Below, piece after piece: positions 1-7,377 of a stretch of DNA of 9,673 nt; within the stretch, counting starts at the first letter, position 1; the number at the start of each line of letters is the position of its first letter. The DNA comes from Bryobacterales bacterium (GTDB lineage Bacteria; Acidobacteriota; Terriglobia; Bryobacterales; Bryobacteraceae), in NCBI GenBank assembly GCA_003142355.1, contig PLMF01000386.1:7792-17464 (forward strand), given 5' to 3'. The notes beneath the pieces were generated by a model. That model searched no databases, was not told the DNA's origin, and saw only the letters and a list, made by a program, of their open reading frames with translations. The translations under genes and the position numbers were made by a program.

Positions 1-1493
1 TAGATGGGATCGTTTTCGAAGTAGGCCAGCATGTCGTGCATCCAGCCCATGTTCCACTTCATGGTGAAGCCCAGTCCGCTGAGGTAGACGGGCTTGGAGA
101 CACCGGGGAAAGCGGTGGATTCCTCGGCCACGGTCATGGCTCCCGGAACGGTGTGGGCGAGCTCGTTGAAGCGGCGGAGGAAGTCGATGGCTTCCAGGTT
201 TTCGTTGCCGCCGTACTGGTTGGGGATCCACTCTCCGGGCTTGCGCGAGTAATCGAGATACAGCATGGAGGCCACGGCGTCCACCCGCAGGCCGTCGATG
301 TGGTACTCCTTCAGCCAGAACAGGGCGTTGGAGAGGAGGAACGTGCGCACTTCGTTGCGGCCGTAGTTGAAGACGAGCGTGCCCCAATCGTGCTGCTCGC
401 CCTTGCGCGGGTCGGCGTGCTCGTAGAGCGCGGTGCCGTCGAAGAAGGCCAAGCCGTGAGCGTCCTTGGGGAAATGCGCGGGGACCCAGTCGACGAACAC
501 GCCAATGCCGGCTTGATGGCAGCAATCGATGAAATACCTGAAATCGTCGGGCGTGCCGAAGCGGGAAGTGGGCGCGAAGTAGCCGGTGATCTGGTAGCCC
601 CACGAGCCGGAAAACGGGTACTCCATGATGGGCAGCAGCTCGATGTGGGTGTAGCCCATCCGCTTGACGTACTCGACCAGCTTGACGGCCAGCTCGCGGT
701 AGGTGAGCGTCTGGCCCATGGGGCCGCGGAGCCAGGATTCCAGGTGCACTTCGTAGATGGCGATGGGCGATTTGAGCCAGTCGGTCTTGGCGCGCGATTC
801 CATCCAGGCGGCATCCTGCCACTGGTAGGCGGCGATGTCCCAGACCACCGAGGCGGATTTCGGCGGCGTCTCGCAGTAGAAGGCGTAGGGGTCGGCCTTG
901 AGTTGCTGGTACCCGGCGAAGCGGGAACGGATGTGGTACTTGTACGCCGCGCCCTGGCCGAGCCCGGGCATGAAGATTTCCCAGACACCACCATCGCGGC
1001 GGCGCATGGGATGGCGGCGGGTATCCCAATCGTTGAACTCGCCGGCGACGGTGACACTTACGGCGTTGGGCGCCCACACGGCGAAGCGAACGCCGGGGAC
1101 GCCGTCGGCCTCGGTGATGTGGGCGCCGAGGGTGCGCCACGCTTCGTGGAGCGTGCCCTCGGTGTGGAGGTAGAGGTCGGCATCGGAGATCCGCGGGCCG
1201 AAGCGGTAGGGATCGTCGAGGGCCACTTCGCGGCCGTCCCACAGGCGGGCGCAAATCGCGTACGGCTGGGGGTCGCCGTTCAAAGTGGCGCAAAAGAAGC
1301 CTTGCGCATGCATCTTGGCCATGGCGCAGCGCCGTCCGTCAACCAGAACCTCGGCCGATTCCGCTTGGGGGAGGAACGCGCGGACCTCCCATCGGGCCTG
1401 CCCGCCCTTCTTGCGGATGGCGTGCGGCCCGAGAATGCGAAAGGCATCCCCGTGATATCCGCCCACGATCGCTTCAATCTCTTCCAGAGTCAT
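1..1493 (-). CDS. glgB: 1,4-alpha-glucan branching enzyme GlgB (N-terminal 497 residues; 3' end outside window)
   Basis: Forms alpha-1,6 branches in glycogen by cutting an alpha-1,4 chain and transferring it, in the cytoplasm. Translating the minus strand from ATG 1493 gives an uninterrupted frame to the window edge. An N1-type domain (about residues 1-100) is followed by a CBM48 module (about 105-205, with EFNDWD near 152-157) and the GH13 catalytic barrel. The nucleophile lies in [11 protein letters not shown] (Asp405) and the general acid/base in VAEEST (Glu458); [24 protein letters not shown] lies between them in short blocks typical of GlgB. The segment resembles the E. coli enzyme throughout and keeps the same numbering for both catalytic residues. 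The third catalytic Asp and the C-terminal beta domain lie beyond base 1. The frame stays open upstream of 1493, but family alignment favours this ATG. No other glg gene is visible. The family is certain; only completeness is unknown. Confidence 0.96.
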   Translation of the reverse strand, partial: MTLEEIEAIVGGYHGDAFRILGPHAIRKKGGQARWEVRAFLPQAESAEVLVDGRRCAMAKMHAQGFFCATLNGDPQPYAICARLWDGREVALDDPYRFGPRISDADLYLHTEGTLHEAWRTLGAHITEADGVPGVRFAVWAPNAVSVTVAGEFNDWDTRRHPMRRRDGGVWEIFMPGLGQGAAYKYHIRSRFAGYQQLKADPYAFYCETPPKSASVVWDIAAYQWQDAAWMESRAKTDWLKSPIAIYEVHLESWLRGPMGQTLTYRELAVKLVEYVKRMGYTHIELLPIMEYPFSGSWGYQITGYFAPTSRFGTPDDFRYFIDCCHQAGIGVFVDWVPAHFPKDAHGLAFFDGTALYEHADPRKGEQHDWGTLVFNYGRNEVRTFLLSNALFWLKEYHIDGLRVDAVASMLYLDYSRKPGEWIPNQYGGNENLEAIDFLRRFNELAHTVPGAMTVAEESTAFPGVSKPVYLSGLGFTMKWNMGWMHDMLAYFENDPI

Positions 1494-1512
1494 GAGAGCC
1501 TGATAATCAAGT
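1494..1512. promoter_or_regulatory. 19-bp divergent glgB/add start region with overlapping -10-like elements
   Basis: The two start codons are only 19 bp apart. The gap contains the small palindrome TGATAATCA (1501-1509). Read on plus, GATAAT (1502-1507) matches five of six bases of TATAAT and ends 5 nt before the add ATG. Read on minus, GATTAT (1508-1503) matches four of six and ends 9 nt before the glgB ATG. Neither side has a clear Shine-Dalgarno sequence or -35 element. If these are real promoters, both mRNAs would begin at or within a few bases of the start codon. This is inference from spacing. Confidence 0.45.
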
Positions 1513-2427
1513 ATGGCCGATTTCTTGCTGGAATTGCCCAAAGCGGAGCTGCACCTGCACCTGGAAGGTTCGGTCGAGCCCGAGACGCTCCAGGAACTCG
1601 ACCCCTCGACACCGCTCGCAGAACTCCGCGCGCTCTACTGTTACGCGGATTTCGAGGATTTTCTCAAAGCGTTCGGCGCGGTGGGAAAGCGGCTGCGTAC
1701 GCCGGAAGATTACGCGCTGATCACGCGGCGGCTGCTGGAGCGGCTGGCGGCAGGGAACGTGCGCTACGCCGAGATCATTCTGGCGGCGGGCGTGGTGCTG
1801 TGGAAGGGGCAGGAGTTCGGGCCGATTTTCGACGCGATCCGGGGGGCCGCGGACGGCTCCGCGGTGGAGGTGCGCTGGATCCTGGACGCCGTGCGGCAAT
1901 TCAGCGTCGAGCAGGCCCAACAGGTGGCGGAGCTGGCGGCGGAGCGGATGGACCGCGGCGTGGTGGCGTTCGGGATCGGCGGCAGCGAAGAGCACGGGCC
2001 GGCCGAGCGATTCACGGAGGTGTTCGCCTTCGCCAAGAGCGCCGGGTTGCGGCTGGTGGCGCACGCGGGCGAGAGCACGGGGCCGGAATCGGTGTGGGCC
2101 GCGCTGAGGCTGGGCGCGGAGCGCATCGGCCACGGGATCGCGGCGGCGCGGGACGCGGAGTTAATGCGGCAGCTTCGCGAGCAGGATATCCCGCTGGAGA
2201 TTTGCCTCACCAGCAACCTCATCACCGGCGTGGTGAAGAGCCTCGCCGAGCACCCGCTGCGGCGGCTGTACGATGCGGGAGTGCCGATTGTGCTGAACAC
2301 GGATGACCCGGCCATGTTCGGCTGCACGCTAACGGGTGAATACCGCCTGGCGGCACGGCAGGTCGGGTTCAGCGAAGCGGAGATGCGGGGAATTGCGGAG
2401 AACGGGTTCCGGTATGCGTTCCGGTAG
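1513..2427 (+). CDS. adenosine deaminase family protein, possibly aminodeoxyfutalosine deaminase
   Basis: A zinc-dependent amidohydrolase that deaminates the 6-amino group of an adenine-type substrate; cytosolic, 304 residues. Visible motifs are [13 protein letters not shown] with metal ligands His14 and His16, HAGES with zinc-ligand His184 and proton-shuttle Glu187, ERIGHG with His207, CLTSN near 233-237, and NTDDP with Asp264-Asp265 (zinc and catalysis). All catalytic residues of the family are present. The protein is shorter than typical adenosine deaminases (about 330-350) and has GIGGSE where those usually have AGDE. A short form with a GIGG motif recalls the aminodeoxyfutalosine deaminases of the futalosine menaquinone route, but no mqn gene lies here, so the substrate is undecided. 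ATG 1513 is the first possible start, because in-frame TAA sits at 1504-1506. Its last 14 bases overlap the next gene, implying translational coupling. Confidence 0.9.
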   Translation: MADFLLELPKAELHLHLEGSVEPETLQELDPSTPLAELRALYCYADFEDFLKAFGAVGKRLRTPEDYALITRRLLERLAAGNVRYAEIILAAGVVLWKGQEFGPIFDAIRGAADGSAVEVRWILDAVRQFSVEQAQQVAELAAERMDRGVVAFGIGGSEEHGPAERFTEVFAFAKSAGLRLVAHAGESTGPESVWAALRLGAERIGHGIAAARDAELMRQLREQDIPLEICLTSNLITGVVKSLAEHPLRRLYDAGVPIVLNTDDPAMFGCTLTGEYRLAARQVGFSEAEMRGIAENGFRYAFR

Positions 2428-3220
2428 CCGGCGTCATCCGCGAATCGTAGGCTTGCGACATCTCATAGCAGCCACTCTGCTCCTGGGCTGTTGCGCGGCG
2501 GTTCTGCGCGCCCAGGGCAACTACGAGGTGCAGGTCTACGGCTCCGACCTGGTGGCGCCGCACGTCACCATGGTGGAACTGCACAGCAACTTCACCGCCA
2601 GCGGCACCAAGGGAGTGATCGACGGCGTGCTGCCGACCAACCACGCCGAGCACGAGACCGTGGAAATCACGCACGGGTTCAACGAGTGGTTCGAGTGCGG
2701 CTTCTATTTCTTCACCAGCATCCAGCCGGACGGGAGTTGGATGTACGTGGGATCGCACATTCGCCCGCGGTTTTCGGTGCCGGAGCGCTATCACCTGCCG
2801 GTGGGACTGAGCATCTCCAACGAAATCGGCTGGCAGCGGCCCAACTTCTCGCTGGACACCTGGACCTGGGAGATGCGGCCGATCGTCGACAAAAAGATCG
2901 AAAAGTGGTATCTATGCTTCAACCCGACATTGGACCGGTCCCTGCACGGTCCGGAAGCCAAGCGCGGCTTCGAGTTTTCGCCGAACGCGAAATTCAGCTA
3001 CGACGTGACCAAGAAGGTGGCGCTCGGCATGGAGTATTACGGCTCTTACGGTCCGGTGACCGGCTTCGACCCTTTGCGCGACCAGCAGCAACAGTTTCTG
3101 CCGGCCGTGGACGTGGATTTCGGCAAGAACTGGGAGTTTAATTTCGGCGTGGGCGTGGGTGTGACGCAGGCCACGGACCACCTGTTGGTGAAGGCCATCC
3201 TGGGATACCGGTTCAACTAG
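2414..3220 (+). CDS. exported protein, probable outer-membrane beta-barrel (MetA/phenol-degradation-type porin-like), unknown function
   Basis: 268 residues from ATG 2414. The N-terminus is a clear Sec signal peptide: Arg-rich [15 protein letters not shown], hydrophobic LIAATLLLGCCAAVL, and a likely cut at LRA|QG near residue 33. The mature part is rich in aromatic residues and alternating hydrophobic stretches (WFECGFYFFT, WEFNFGVGVGV) and ends in ILGYRFN, as outer-membrane barrels often do. The pattern recalls the 'putative MetA-pathway of phenol degradation' porin-like family, but this is a weak recognition and no ligand can be named. LLGC could be read as a lipobox; the good cleavage site further on argues against it. 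The start lies inside the upstream deaminase gene (14-bp overlap). An in-frame GTG at 2336 would give a much longer overlap and bury the signal peptide, so it was not used. The stop runs into the palindrome and overlaps the convergent gene by 8 bp. Confidence 0.72.
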   Translation: MRSGSRRHPRIVGLRHLIAATLLLGCCAAVLRAQGNYEVQVYGSDLVAPHVTMVELHSNFTASGTKGVIDGVLPTNHAEHETVEITHGFNEWFECGFYFFTSIQPDGSWMYVGSHIRPRFSVPERYHLPVGLSISNEIGWQRPNFSLDTWTWEMRPIVDKKIEKWYLCFNPTLDRSLHGPEAKRGFEFSPNAKFSYDVTKKVALGMEYYGSYGPVTGFDPLRDQQQQFLPAVDVDFGKNWEFNFGVGVGVTQATDHLLVKAILGYRFN

Positions 3221-3722
3221 AAAAGGGGTCAGACGCATTTTCCGGGTTTGGCAAGAAATGCGTCTGACCCCTTTTCCGGCGCGCTTCCACCCAAGCGGGG
3301 AAGACTTCGGGGTTTTCCAGCCAGACCAGCATCCACTGCGCCATCTCTTCCTTTTGCGCCTTCTTTTCCGGCGCGGCGCCCGGGCTGCGCGCCTGGAAGC
3401 GGGCGCGGTCCTTGGCGCCGATCACCTGGCGGCGGCAATAGCGGGCGCGCTGGCGGTTGCCGGCCGCCATGGCTTCCGCGTAGACGTGCAGCATCTCGCG
3501 GAGGGATTGCTCGAGCTCTTCGAAGGTGTGCTGGCGAATGCCGGCGTAAGGCTGCTCGAAGGGAAGACCGGTGGCGCGCAATAACTCGCGCAGGTAGCTC
3601 TCGGAGACCGGCGCGAACCGCTGGAGCAGATCGTTCCACAGGGCTTCGGTGATGGCGGGCGGCTGCTGGGCGGCGAGATACTCGCCCAACTGGCGCTTGA
3701 CGGACTTACTTCTTGCGGGCAT
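3213..3722 (-). CDS. conserved hypothetical protein downstream of mltG, C-terminus extended by a palindromic element
   Basis: 169 residues from ATG 3722, whose first 17 bases overlap the end of mltG; no other gene signals lie between, so it is probably the last gene of the ruvX-mltG operon. The protein is soluble, mostly helical and charged, without signal peptide or membrane segment. Recognisable blocks are ALWNDLLQRFAPVSESYLRELLRATGLPF (28-55, given as the run of a helix pair), TFEELEQSLREM (66-77) and KEEMAQWMLVWLENPEVFPAWV (124-145). I believe this occurs as an uncharacterised family in Acidobacteriota, but that is from memory. Residues 150-169 are encoded by the palindrome at 3220-3276 plus a few flanking bases, so the tail KRGQTHFLPNPENASDPFSS is probably not ancestral. 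The frame is open upstream to 3965, but that part is mltG read in another frame. No function is proposed. Confidence 0.75.
   Translation of the reverse strand: MPARSKSVKRQLGEYLAAQQPPAITEALWNDLLQRFAPVSESYLRELLRATGLPFEQPYAGIRQHTFEELEQSLREMLHVYAEAMAAGNRQRARYCRRQVIGAKDRARFQARSPGAAPEKKAQKEEMAQWMLVWLENPEVFPAWVEARRKRGQTHFLPNPENASDPFSS
3220..3276. repeat. 57-bp perfect inverted repeat (REP/MITE-like; possible bidirectional terminator)
   Basis: The arms 3220-3240 and 3256-3276 are perfectly complementary over 21 bp (GAAAAGGGGTCAGACGCATT plus one T on the left), around a 15-base loop (3241-3255). No mismatch occurs in either arm. On both strands the stem's 3' side ends CCCCTTTT, so a transcript from either direction could form a hairpin followed by a short U run between the two convergent genes. 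A long, perfect, GGGGTCAGACGC-type palindrome placed exactly after a stop codon is also typical of mobile REP-type elements moved by RAYT (IS200-like) transposases. No second copy or transposase is in this window. The inverted repeat is certain; its origin and termination role are inferred. Confidence 0.85.
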
Positions 3723-4683
3723 GGCGGAACCTGGCGGCCGCGGCTTCGTGGGCCGCGATGTTGCTGGAGAACTCGTGCGCGCCCGAGTCGCCGGGCCGCA
3801 GCACGAAATAGAGAGCGTCGGTGCGGTCGGGTTCGTCCACGGCGCGCATGGAGGCCAAGCTGGGGTTGGCGATGGGCCCCGGCGGCAGGCCGGCATGGCG
3901 ATAGGTGTTGTAGGGGTGGTTGCTATCCAGGTCGGACCGGTGGATGACTCCGCGGTAGCGGCCATCCAGGAGCGCGGCGTAGATGGTGGTGGAGTCGCAA
4001 TCGAGCTTCATCCCGATGTGCAGGCGATTCTCGAAGACGGCGGCGATTTTGGGGCGCTCCGCAGGCAGTTTGCTTTCCTTTTCCACCAGCGAGGCCAGCG
4101 TCACGGTGCGGTGTACGTCCTGGTTGCGCATCAGGCTGGCACACACCTCGCGGAACTTCGTGGTCATGAGACGGCACAAGCCCTCCGGCGTGGTGTGGCG
4201 GCTGAGCTGGTAGGTGTCGGGAAAGAGGTAGCCTTCGAGGGTGGGAGCAAGGGGGTCCAGATCGCGGATGAGCGCGGGGTTGCGCGCCGCGGCCAGGAAC
4301 AGGCTGGCTTTGAAGAGGCCAAGATCCTCGATGGCGGCGGCGATATCGAACATATTCCTGCCTTCGGGCACCACCAGCTCGTAATAGAAAATGTCGCCGC
4401 GCGCGATGCGGCCGAGCACTTCCACGGGCGAGGCCGGGTGGTCGAAGCGGTACTCACCCGCCTGCAACACGCGGCCGCGCTTCACCAGGCGCGCCAGCAG
4501 GAAGTCCCAGCGGCTGCGCACCACGCCGGCTTGGGCCAGCATGCCGGCCATGGTGAAGGTGGAAGCGCCGCGCGGAATATCGACGAAGGTCTGGCCCTGG
4601 AATCCCTGGTAGGGGCGTGAGAGACGGAAGGTCAGGAAGCCCGAGAGCAGCAGGAGAAGAACGAGGGTACGCGCGAGCCTCAT
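3706..4683 (-). CDS. mltG: endolytic murein transglycosylase MltG (YceG family)
   Basis: Cuts nascent peptidoglycan glycan strands inside the chain, acting as a terminase of strand elongation, while anchored in the inner membrane facing the periplasm. 325 residues: a short cytoplasmic MRLAR, one N-terminal membrane helix (about 5-19), a LysM-like part (about 30-100), then the YceG catalytic domain. The catalytic glutamate is Glu201 in LASLVEKES. Other family signatures are PEGRNMFDIA (106-115), LEGYLFPDTY (149-158), LDCDSTTIYA (227-236), YNTYRHAGLPPGPIANPS (258-275) and the closing GAHEFSS (301-307). Length and motif order are normal and nothing looks broken. The ATG overlaps the ruvX stop as ATGA, so the two are translationally coupled; the 3' end overlaps the following hypothetical gene. 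A ruvX-mltG pairing also occurs in other phyla. Confidence 0.96.
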   Translation of the reverse strand: MRLARTLVLLLLLSGFLTFRLSRPYQGFQGQTFVDIPRGASTFTMAGMLAQAGVVRSRWDFLLARLVKRGRVLQAGEYRFDHPASPVEVLGRIARGDIFYYELVVPEGRNMFDIAAAIEDLGLFKASLFLAAARNPALIRDLDPLAPTLEGYLFPDTYQLSRHTTPEGLCRLMTTKFREVCASLMRNQDVHRTVTLASLVEKESKLPAERPKIAAVFENRLHIGMKLDCDSTTIYAALLDGRYRGVIHRSDLDSNHPYNTYRHAGLPPGPIANPSLASMRAVDEPDRTDALYFVLRPGDSGAHEFSSNIAAHEAAAARFRHARKK

Positions 4684-5102
4684 AGCGAATCCAGGTAGCT
4701 CTGCAGGAGGATGACGGCGGACAGGCGATCCACGGCGGCCGCGCGTTTTTCAATGCTGATGCCGCTCGAGCGGAGCACGCGGTTGGCCTCGACGGTGGTG
4801 AGACGCTCGTCCCAGAGTTTCACGGGAAGACCGGTGCGCTTTTCGAGCGCTTGGGCGAACTCGCGCACCCAGGCGGATTGCCGGCCCTCGTCGCCGCGCA
4901 TGTTGATGGGGTTGCCCATGAGGATCAGACCGACCTGGCGCTCGCGGACGAGTTGCTCGAGGGCGGCGAGGTCGGTGCGCTTTCTGGCGCGCACCAGGTT
5001 GGGCAGGCCCTGGGCGGTGATGCCCAGGGGATCGCTGATGGCCAGTCCGATGCGTTTCTTGCCCAGGTCCAGGGCCAGGATGCGGGATTGCACGGGCGTC
5101 AA
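4680..5102 (-). CDS. ruvX: YqgF/RuvX family putative Holliday junction resolvase
   Basis: An RNase H-fold nuclease, predicted to act on Holliday junctions or in pre-16S rRNA 5' processing; the family has been assigned both roles. 140 residues, the usual length. Acidic active-site positions are visible: ILALDLGKKRIGLAISD at the N-terminus (Asp12), LWDERLTT near residues 96-103 and AVDRLSAVILLQSYL at the end. The conserved loop GNPINMRGDEG is also present. The start is TTG at 5102, with an in-frame GTG three codons later as alternative; an ATG a little upstream is out of frame and stops after four codons. A perfect TATAAT lies 9 nt before the TTG, so this is probably the operon's first gene. 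The stop codon overlaps the mltG ATG. Confidence 0.94.
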   Translation of the reverse strand: MTPVQSRILALDLGKKRIGLAISDPLGITAQGLPNLVRARKRTDLAALEQLVRERQVGLILMGNPINMRGDEGRQSAWVREFAQALEKRTGLPVKLWDERLTTVEANRVLRSSGISIEKRAAAVDRLSAVILLQSYLDSL

Positions 5103-5111
5103 ATCAATTTC

Positions 5112-5117
5112 ATTATA
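5112..5117 (-). promoter_or_regulatory. -10 element (TATAAT) for the ruvX-mltG operon
   Basis: Read on the minus strand, bases 5117-5112 are TATAAT, a perfect match to the housekeeping sigma -10 consensus in an otherwise GC-rich region. It ends 9 nt before the ruvX TTG start, so transcription would begin about three bases upstream of it. No good -35 hexamer is seen at 16-18 bp; the nearest candidate TTGTCT is 21 bp away. The divergent gene starts at 5159, and its own promoter is less clear (TACATT at 5131-5136 is a weak candidate). Confidence 0.55.
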
Positions 5118-5158
5118 GACGGCAGCGTGCTACATTCGAGACAAGGTCGTCCTGCGCC

Positions 5159-6337
5159 GTGGCGCTAATCACCAAATCTCCCGACAGCACAACCGAGGCC
5201 GCACGGGAAGCGCGGCGCCTGGCTGCGCCGATTGTCGCGCTGGGCGTGATCATCGCGATTTTGTACTTTGGGCGCATGTTTTTCATCACCTCCATCATCG
5301 CCGTGACCATCGCGTTTATTTTGGACCCGTTCGTCGGGCTGCTCATGCGCATCCATCTTCCCAGGAGCCTGGCGAGCTTCGTGGTATGCAGCGTGGCGCT
5401 GCTGTTTCTTTACGTGTGCGGGCTGGGGGCCTACTCGCAGCTCTCCGGCCTGTACGGAGACCTGCCCAGGTATGGCCAGCGCATCGGCGATATCGTCGAC
5501 GGCATTCAACAAAAGGTCTCGAACCTGGAAGAGCAGACCTACCGCATGCTGGTTCCGGCCCGTCAACGCCAGCAAGAGGAGGAACGGCTACGCGCGCAGC
5601 AGGCTAAGGGAAAGAGCGCGAAGAAGGGCGCCGCGGCAGCGCCCGCGCCGTCCCCCAGCCCCAGCACCATTCCCGAGGTGCGAATTCACGAAGAGGGCAC
5701 GGCCATTGGCGACTATATCCAGGCGCACCTAAGCTCGTTCTACGAGATTCTGCTGATGGCTTCCTTCATTCCGTTCCTGGTGTATTTCATGCTGAGTTGG
5801 CGCGACCACATCAACCGCAGCTTCCTGCAATTGTTCCAAGGGGAAGACCGGCTGATTGCCGCGCGCAGCATGCAAGGGATCGCGGTTATGGTGCGCGCGT
5901 TCGTGGTGGGGAACTTTTTGCTGGGAGTGCTGCTCGCCAGTCTAAGCTCATTGGTCTTCTGGTCGATGCGCCTGCCGTATCCCCTGCTGGTGGGGCCGTT
6001 GAGCGGCTTCATGAGCCTGGTGCCCTACGTGGGTCTGCCGCTGGCCGCGATTCCGCCCCTGTTCGCGGCGCTGGGGATCAACACCGTGCCCATGTACGCG
6101 GCGGTGGTGGTGGTGGTGGCGATGCTGCACCTGATCGCGCTGAACCTGCTGTATCCCAAGATTGTGGGGTCTCGAGTGCATCTGAATCCGCTGGTGGTCA
6201 CGTTTTCCCTCATGCTCTTCGGCTTTCTGTGGGATGCGCCCGGCCTGCTGCTGGCGATTCCGCTGACGGCGGCGCTCAAAGCGGTCTGCGACAACGTCAA
6301 AGGCCTGCGGCCATTCGGGAAATTCCTGGGCGACTGA
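5159..6337 (+). CDS. AI-2E family transporter (PerM/UPF0118) with an unusual basic/proline-rich linker
   Basis: An integral membrane protein of the AI-2E exporter/PerM family; members have been linked to autoinducer-2 export or Na+/H+ antiport, and the substrate here cannot be read from sequence. 392 residues from GTG 5159. Hydrophobic segments lie at about 22-37, 40-64, 70-92, 196-213, 245-268, 275-305, 311-333 and 345-376. Family-typical stretches are [18 protein letters not shown] (283-300), [15 protein letters not shown] (323-337) and the [31 protein letters not shown] run. Between the third and fourth membrane segments, residues about 134-178 form a Gln/Glu/Arg/Lys-rich helix, then a Lys/Ala stretch and a PAPSPSPST linker, longer than I expect for the family. 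AAGG at 5143-5146 is a weak ribosome-binding candidate. pta follows after 40 bp on the same strand and could be co-transcribed. Confidence 0.9.
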   Translation: MALITKSPDSTTEAAREARRLAAPIVALGVIIAILYFGRMFFITSIIAVTIAFILDPFVGLLMRIHLPRSLASFVVCSVALLFLYVCGLGAYSQLSGLYGDLPRYGQRIGDIVDGIQQKVSNLEEQTYRMLVPARQRQQEEERLRAQQAKGKSAKKGAAAAPAPSPSPSTIPEVRIHEEGTAIGDYIQAHLSSFYEILLMASFIPFLVYFMLSWRDHINRSFLQLFQGEDRLIAARSMQGIAVMVRAFVVGNFLLGVLLASLSSLVFWSMRLPYPLLVGPLSGFMSLVPYVGLPLAAIPPLFAALGINTVPMYAAVVVVVAMLHLIALNLLYPKIVGSRVHLNPLVVTFSLMLFGFLWDAPGLLLAIPLTAALKAVCDNVKGLRPFGKFLGD

Positions 6338-6377
6338 CTGGTGGTTGCGCTACCTGCTAGACTCAGATTCTCGGCAC

Positions 6378-7373
6378 ATGGCGGCAATTCCGGAATCGGC
6401 AAGACTCTTCATGTCGGGGCTCATCGAGCGGGCCCGCAAGCTGAAAAAGACCATCGCATTCCCGGAGGGAGGCGACGCGCGCGTGCTCGAGGCCGCGGCG
6501 CGGCTGGCGCGCGAGGGCGTGGTAAAGCCGGTGCTGATCGGCCCCCGGCCCGCCCACGCGCTGGAGGGCGTGACCTTCGCCGACCCGCCGAATTCCCCGC
6601 GGCTCGCGAAGTACGCGGCGCTGTACTACGAGCGCCGGCGCGCCAAAGGCGTCACCCAAGTCGAGGCGGGGGAAATCGCCAGGAAACCGCTGTACTTCGC
6701 GGCCCTGATGGTGGCGGCGGGCGACGCCGATGGGAGCGTGGGCGGAGCGGCGAACAGCACCGCGGAAACGGTGCGCGCGGCGCTCCACTCGATAGGGCCG
6801 CACCCGCGCGCGAGGCTGGTATCGAGCGTCTTCATCATGGCGCTCCAGGACCGCGCGCAGGGACACAACGGGCTGATGGCGTTCGCGGATTGCGCGGTGG
6901 TGATCGATCCCACGTCGATCGAGCTGGCGGACATCGCCATCGCCACGGCCGAGAGCACGCGCGTCCTGCTCCATACCGAGCCGGTGGTGGCCCTGCTCAG
7001 CTTCTCCACCAAAGGCAGCGCCAGGCACCCGCAAGTGGACACGGTGGTGGAAACGCTGGAGATGTTGAGGGCGCGCGCGCCGGATCTGAACGTGGATGGC
7101 GAACTGCAGGCCGACGCCGCGGTCTCGGAGCTGGTGGGTAAATCGAAAGCGCCGGGATCGAAAGTGGCGGGGCGCGCCAACACGCTCATCTTTCCGAACC
7201 TGGCCTCGGGCAACATCGGGTACAAGCTGCTGGAGCGGCTGGGCGGCGCGGCGGCCATCGGGCCGTTCCTGCAGGGACTGGCGAAGCCCGCCAACGACCT
7301 TTCCCGAGGCTGCTCGGCGGAAGACATTTTCAATGTGGCGGTGGTGACGGCGTTGCAGTCGGATACGGCGTAA
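6378..7373 (+). CDS. pta: phosphate acetyltransferase (Pta), short form
   Basis: Interconverts acetyl-CoA plus phosphate with acetyl-phosphate plus CoA in the cytoplasm, normally paired with acetate kinase. 331 residues from ATG 6378: the compact catalytic-domain-only form, lacking the N-terminal regulatory domains of the long E. coli type. Signatures in order are [17 protein letters not shown] (24-40), [12 protein letters not shown] (178-189), LSFSTKGSA (207-215), DGELQADAA (240-248), [18 protein letters not shown] (267-284) and [14 protein letters not shown] (304-317). The last holds Ser309, Arg310 and Asp316, the CoA-binding and catalytic residues known from the Methanosarcina enzyme. ATG 6411 is an almost equally good start (320 residues); TTG 6345 lies further upstream and is unlikely. 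No acetate kinase gene is in the window. The next gene begins 4 bp after the stop. A phosphate butyryltransferase is the main alternative, but the motifs favour Pta. Confidence 0.93.
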   Translation: MAAIPESARLFMSGLIERARKLKKTIAFPEGGDARVLEAAARLAREGVVKPVLIGPRPAHALEGVTFADPPNSPRLAKYAALYYERRRAKGVTQVEAGEIARKPLYFAALMVAAGDADGSVGGAANSTAETVRAALHSIGPHPRARLVSSVFIMALQDRAQGHNGLMAFADCAVVIDPTSIELADIAIATAESTRVLLHTEPVVALLSFSTKGSARHPQVDTVVETLEMLRARAPDLNVDGELQADAAVSELVGKSKAPGSKVAGRANTLIFPNLASGNIGYKLLERLGGAAAIGPFLQGLAKPANDLSRGCSAEDIFNVAVVTALQSDTA

Positions 7374-7377
7374 TGCC

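Noticed and set aside
36..2306. Very long plus-strand open frame (756 codons)
   Set aside because: It is antisense to glgB and then out of frame with the deaminase gene; the protein is low-complexity Gly/Ala/Arg/Val typical of high-GC shadow frames, while the true frames carry complete motif sets.
2336..2413. GTG 2336 as start of the exported protein
   Set aside because: It would overlap the deaminase gene by 92 bp and place the signal peptide internally.
2489..2496. Lipobox (LLGC) in the exported protein
   Set aside because: The position before Gly is not the usual small residue, and a good signal peptidase I site (LRA|Q) follows.
3723..3965. Upstream extension of the hypothetical gene after mltG
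   Set aside because: The added residues are Thr/Pro/Ala-rich and come from mltG read in another frame; ATG 3722 at the mltG end is the sensible start.
5102..5114. ATG at 5114 (minus) as the ruvX start
   Set aside because: It is out of frame and stops after four codons (ATG AAA TTG ATT TGA); a leader peptide that short has no support.
6345..6377. TTG 6345 as start of pta
   Set aside because: It adds a non-conserved leader; ATG 6378 or ATG 6411 fits the family N-terminus better.
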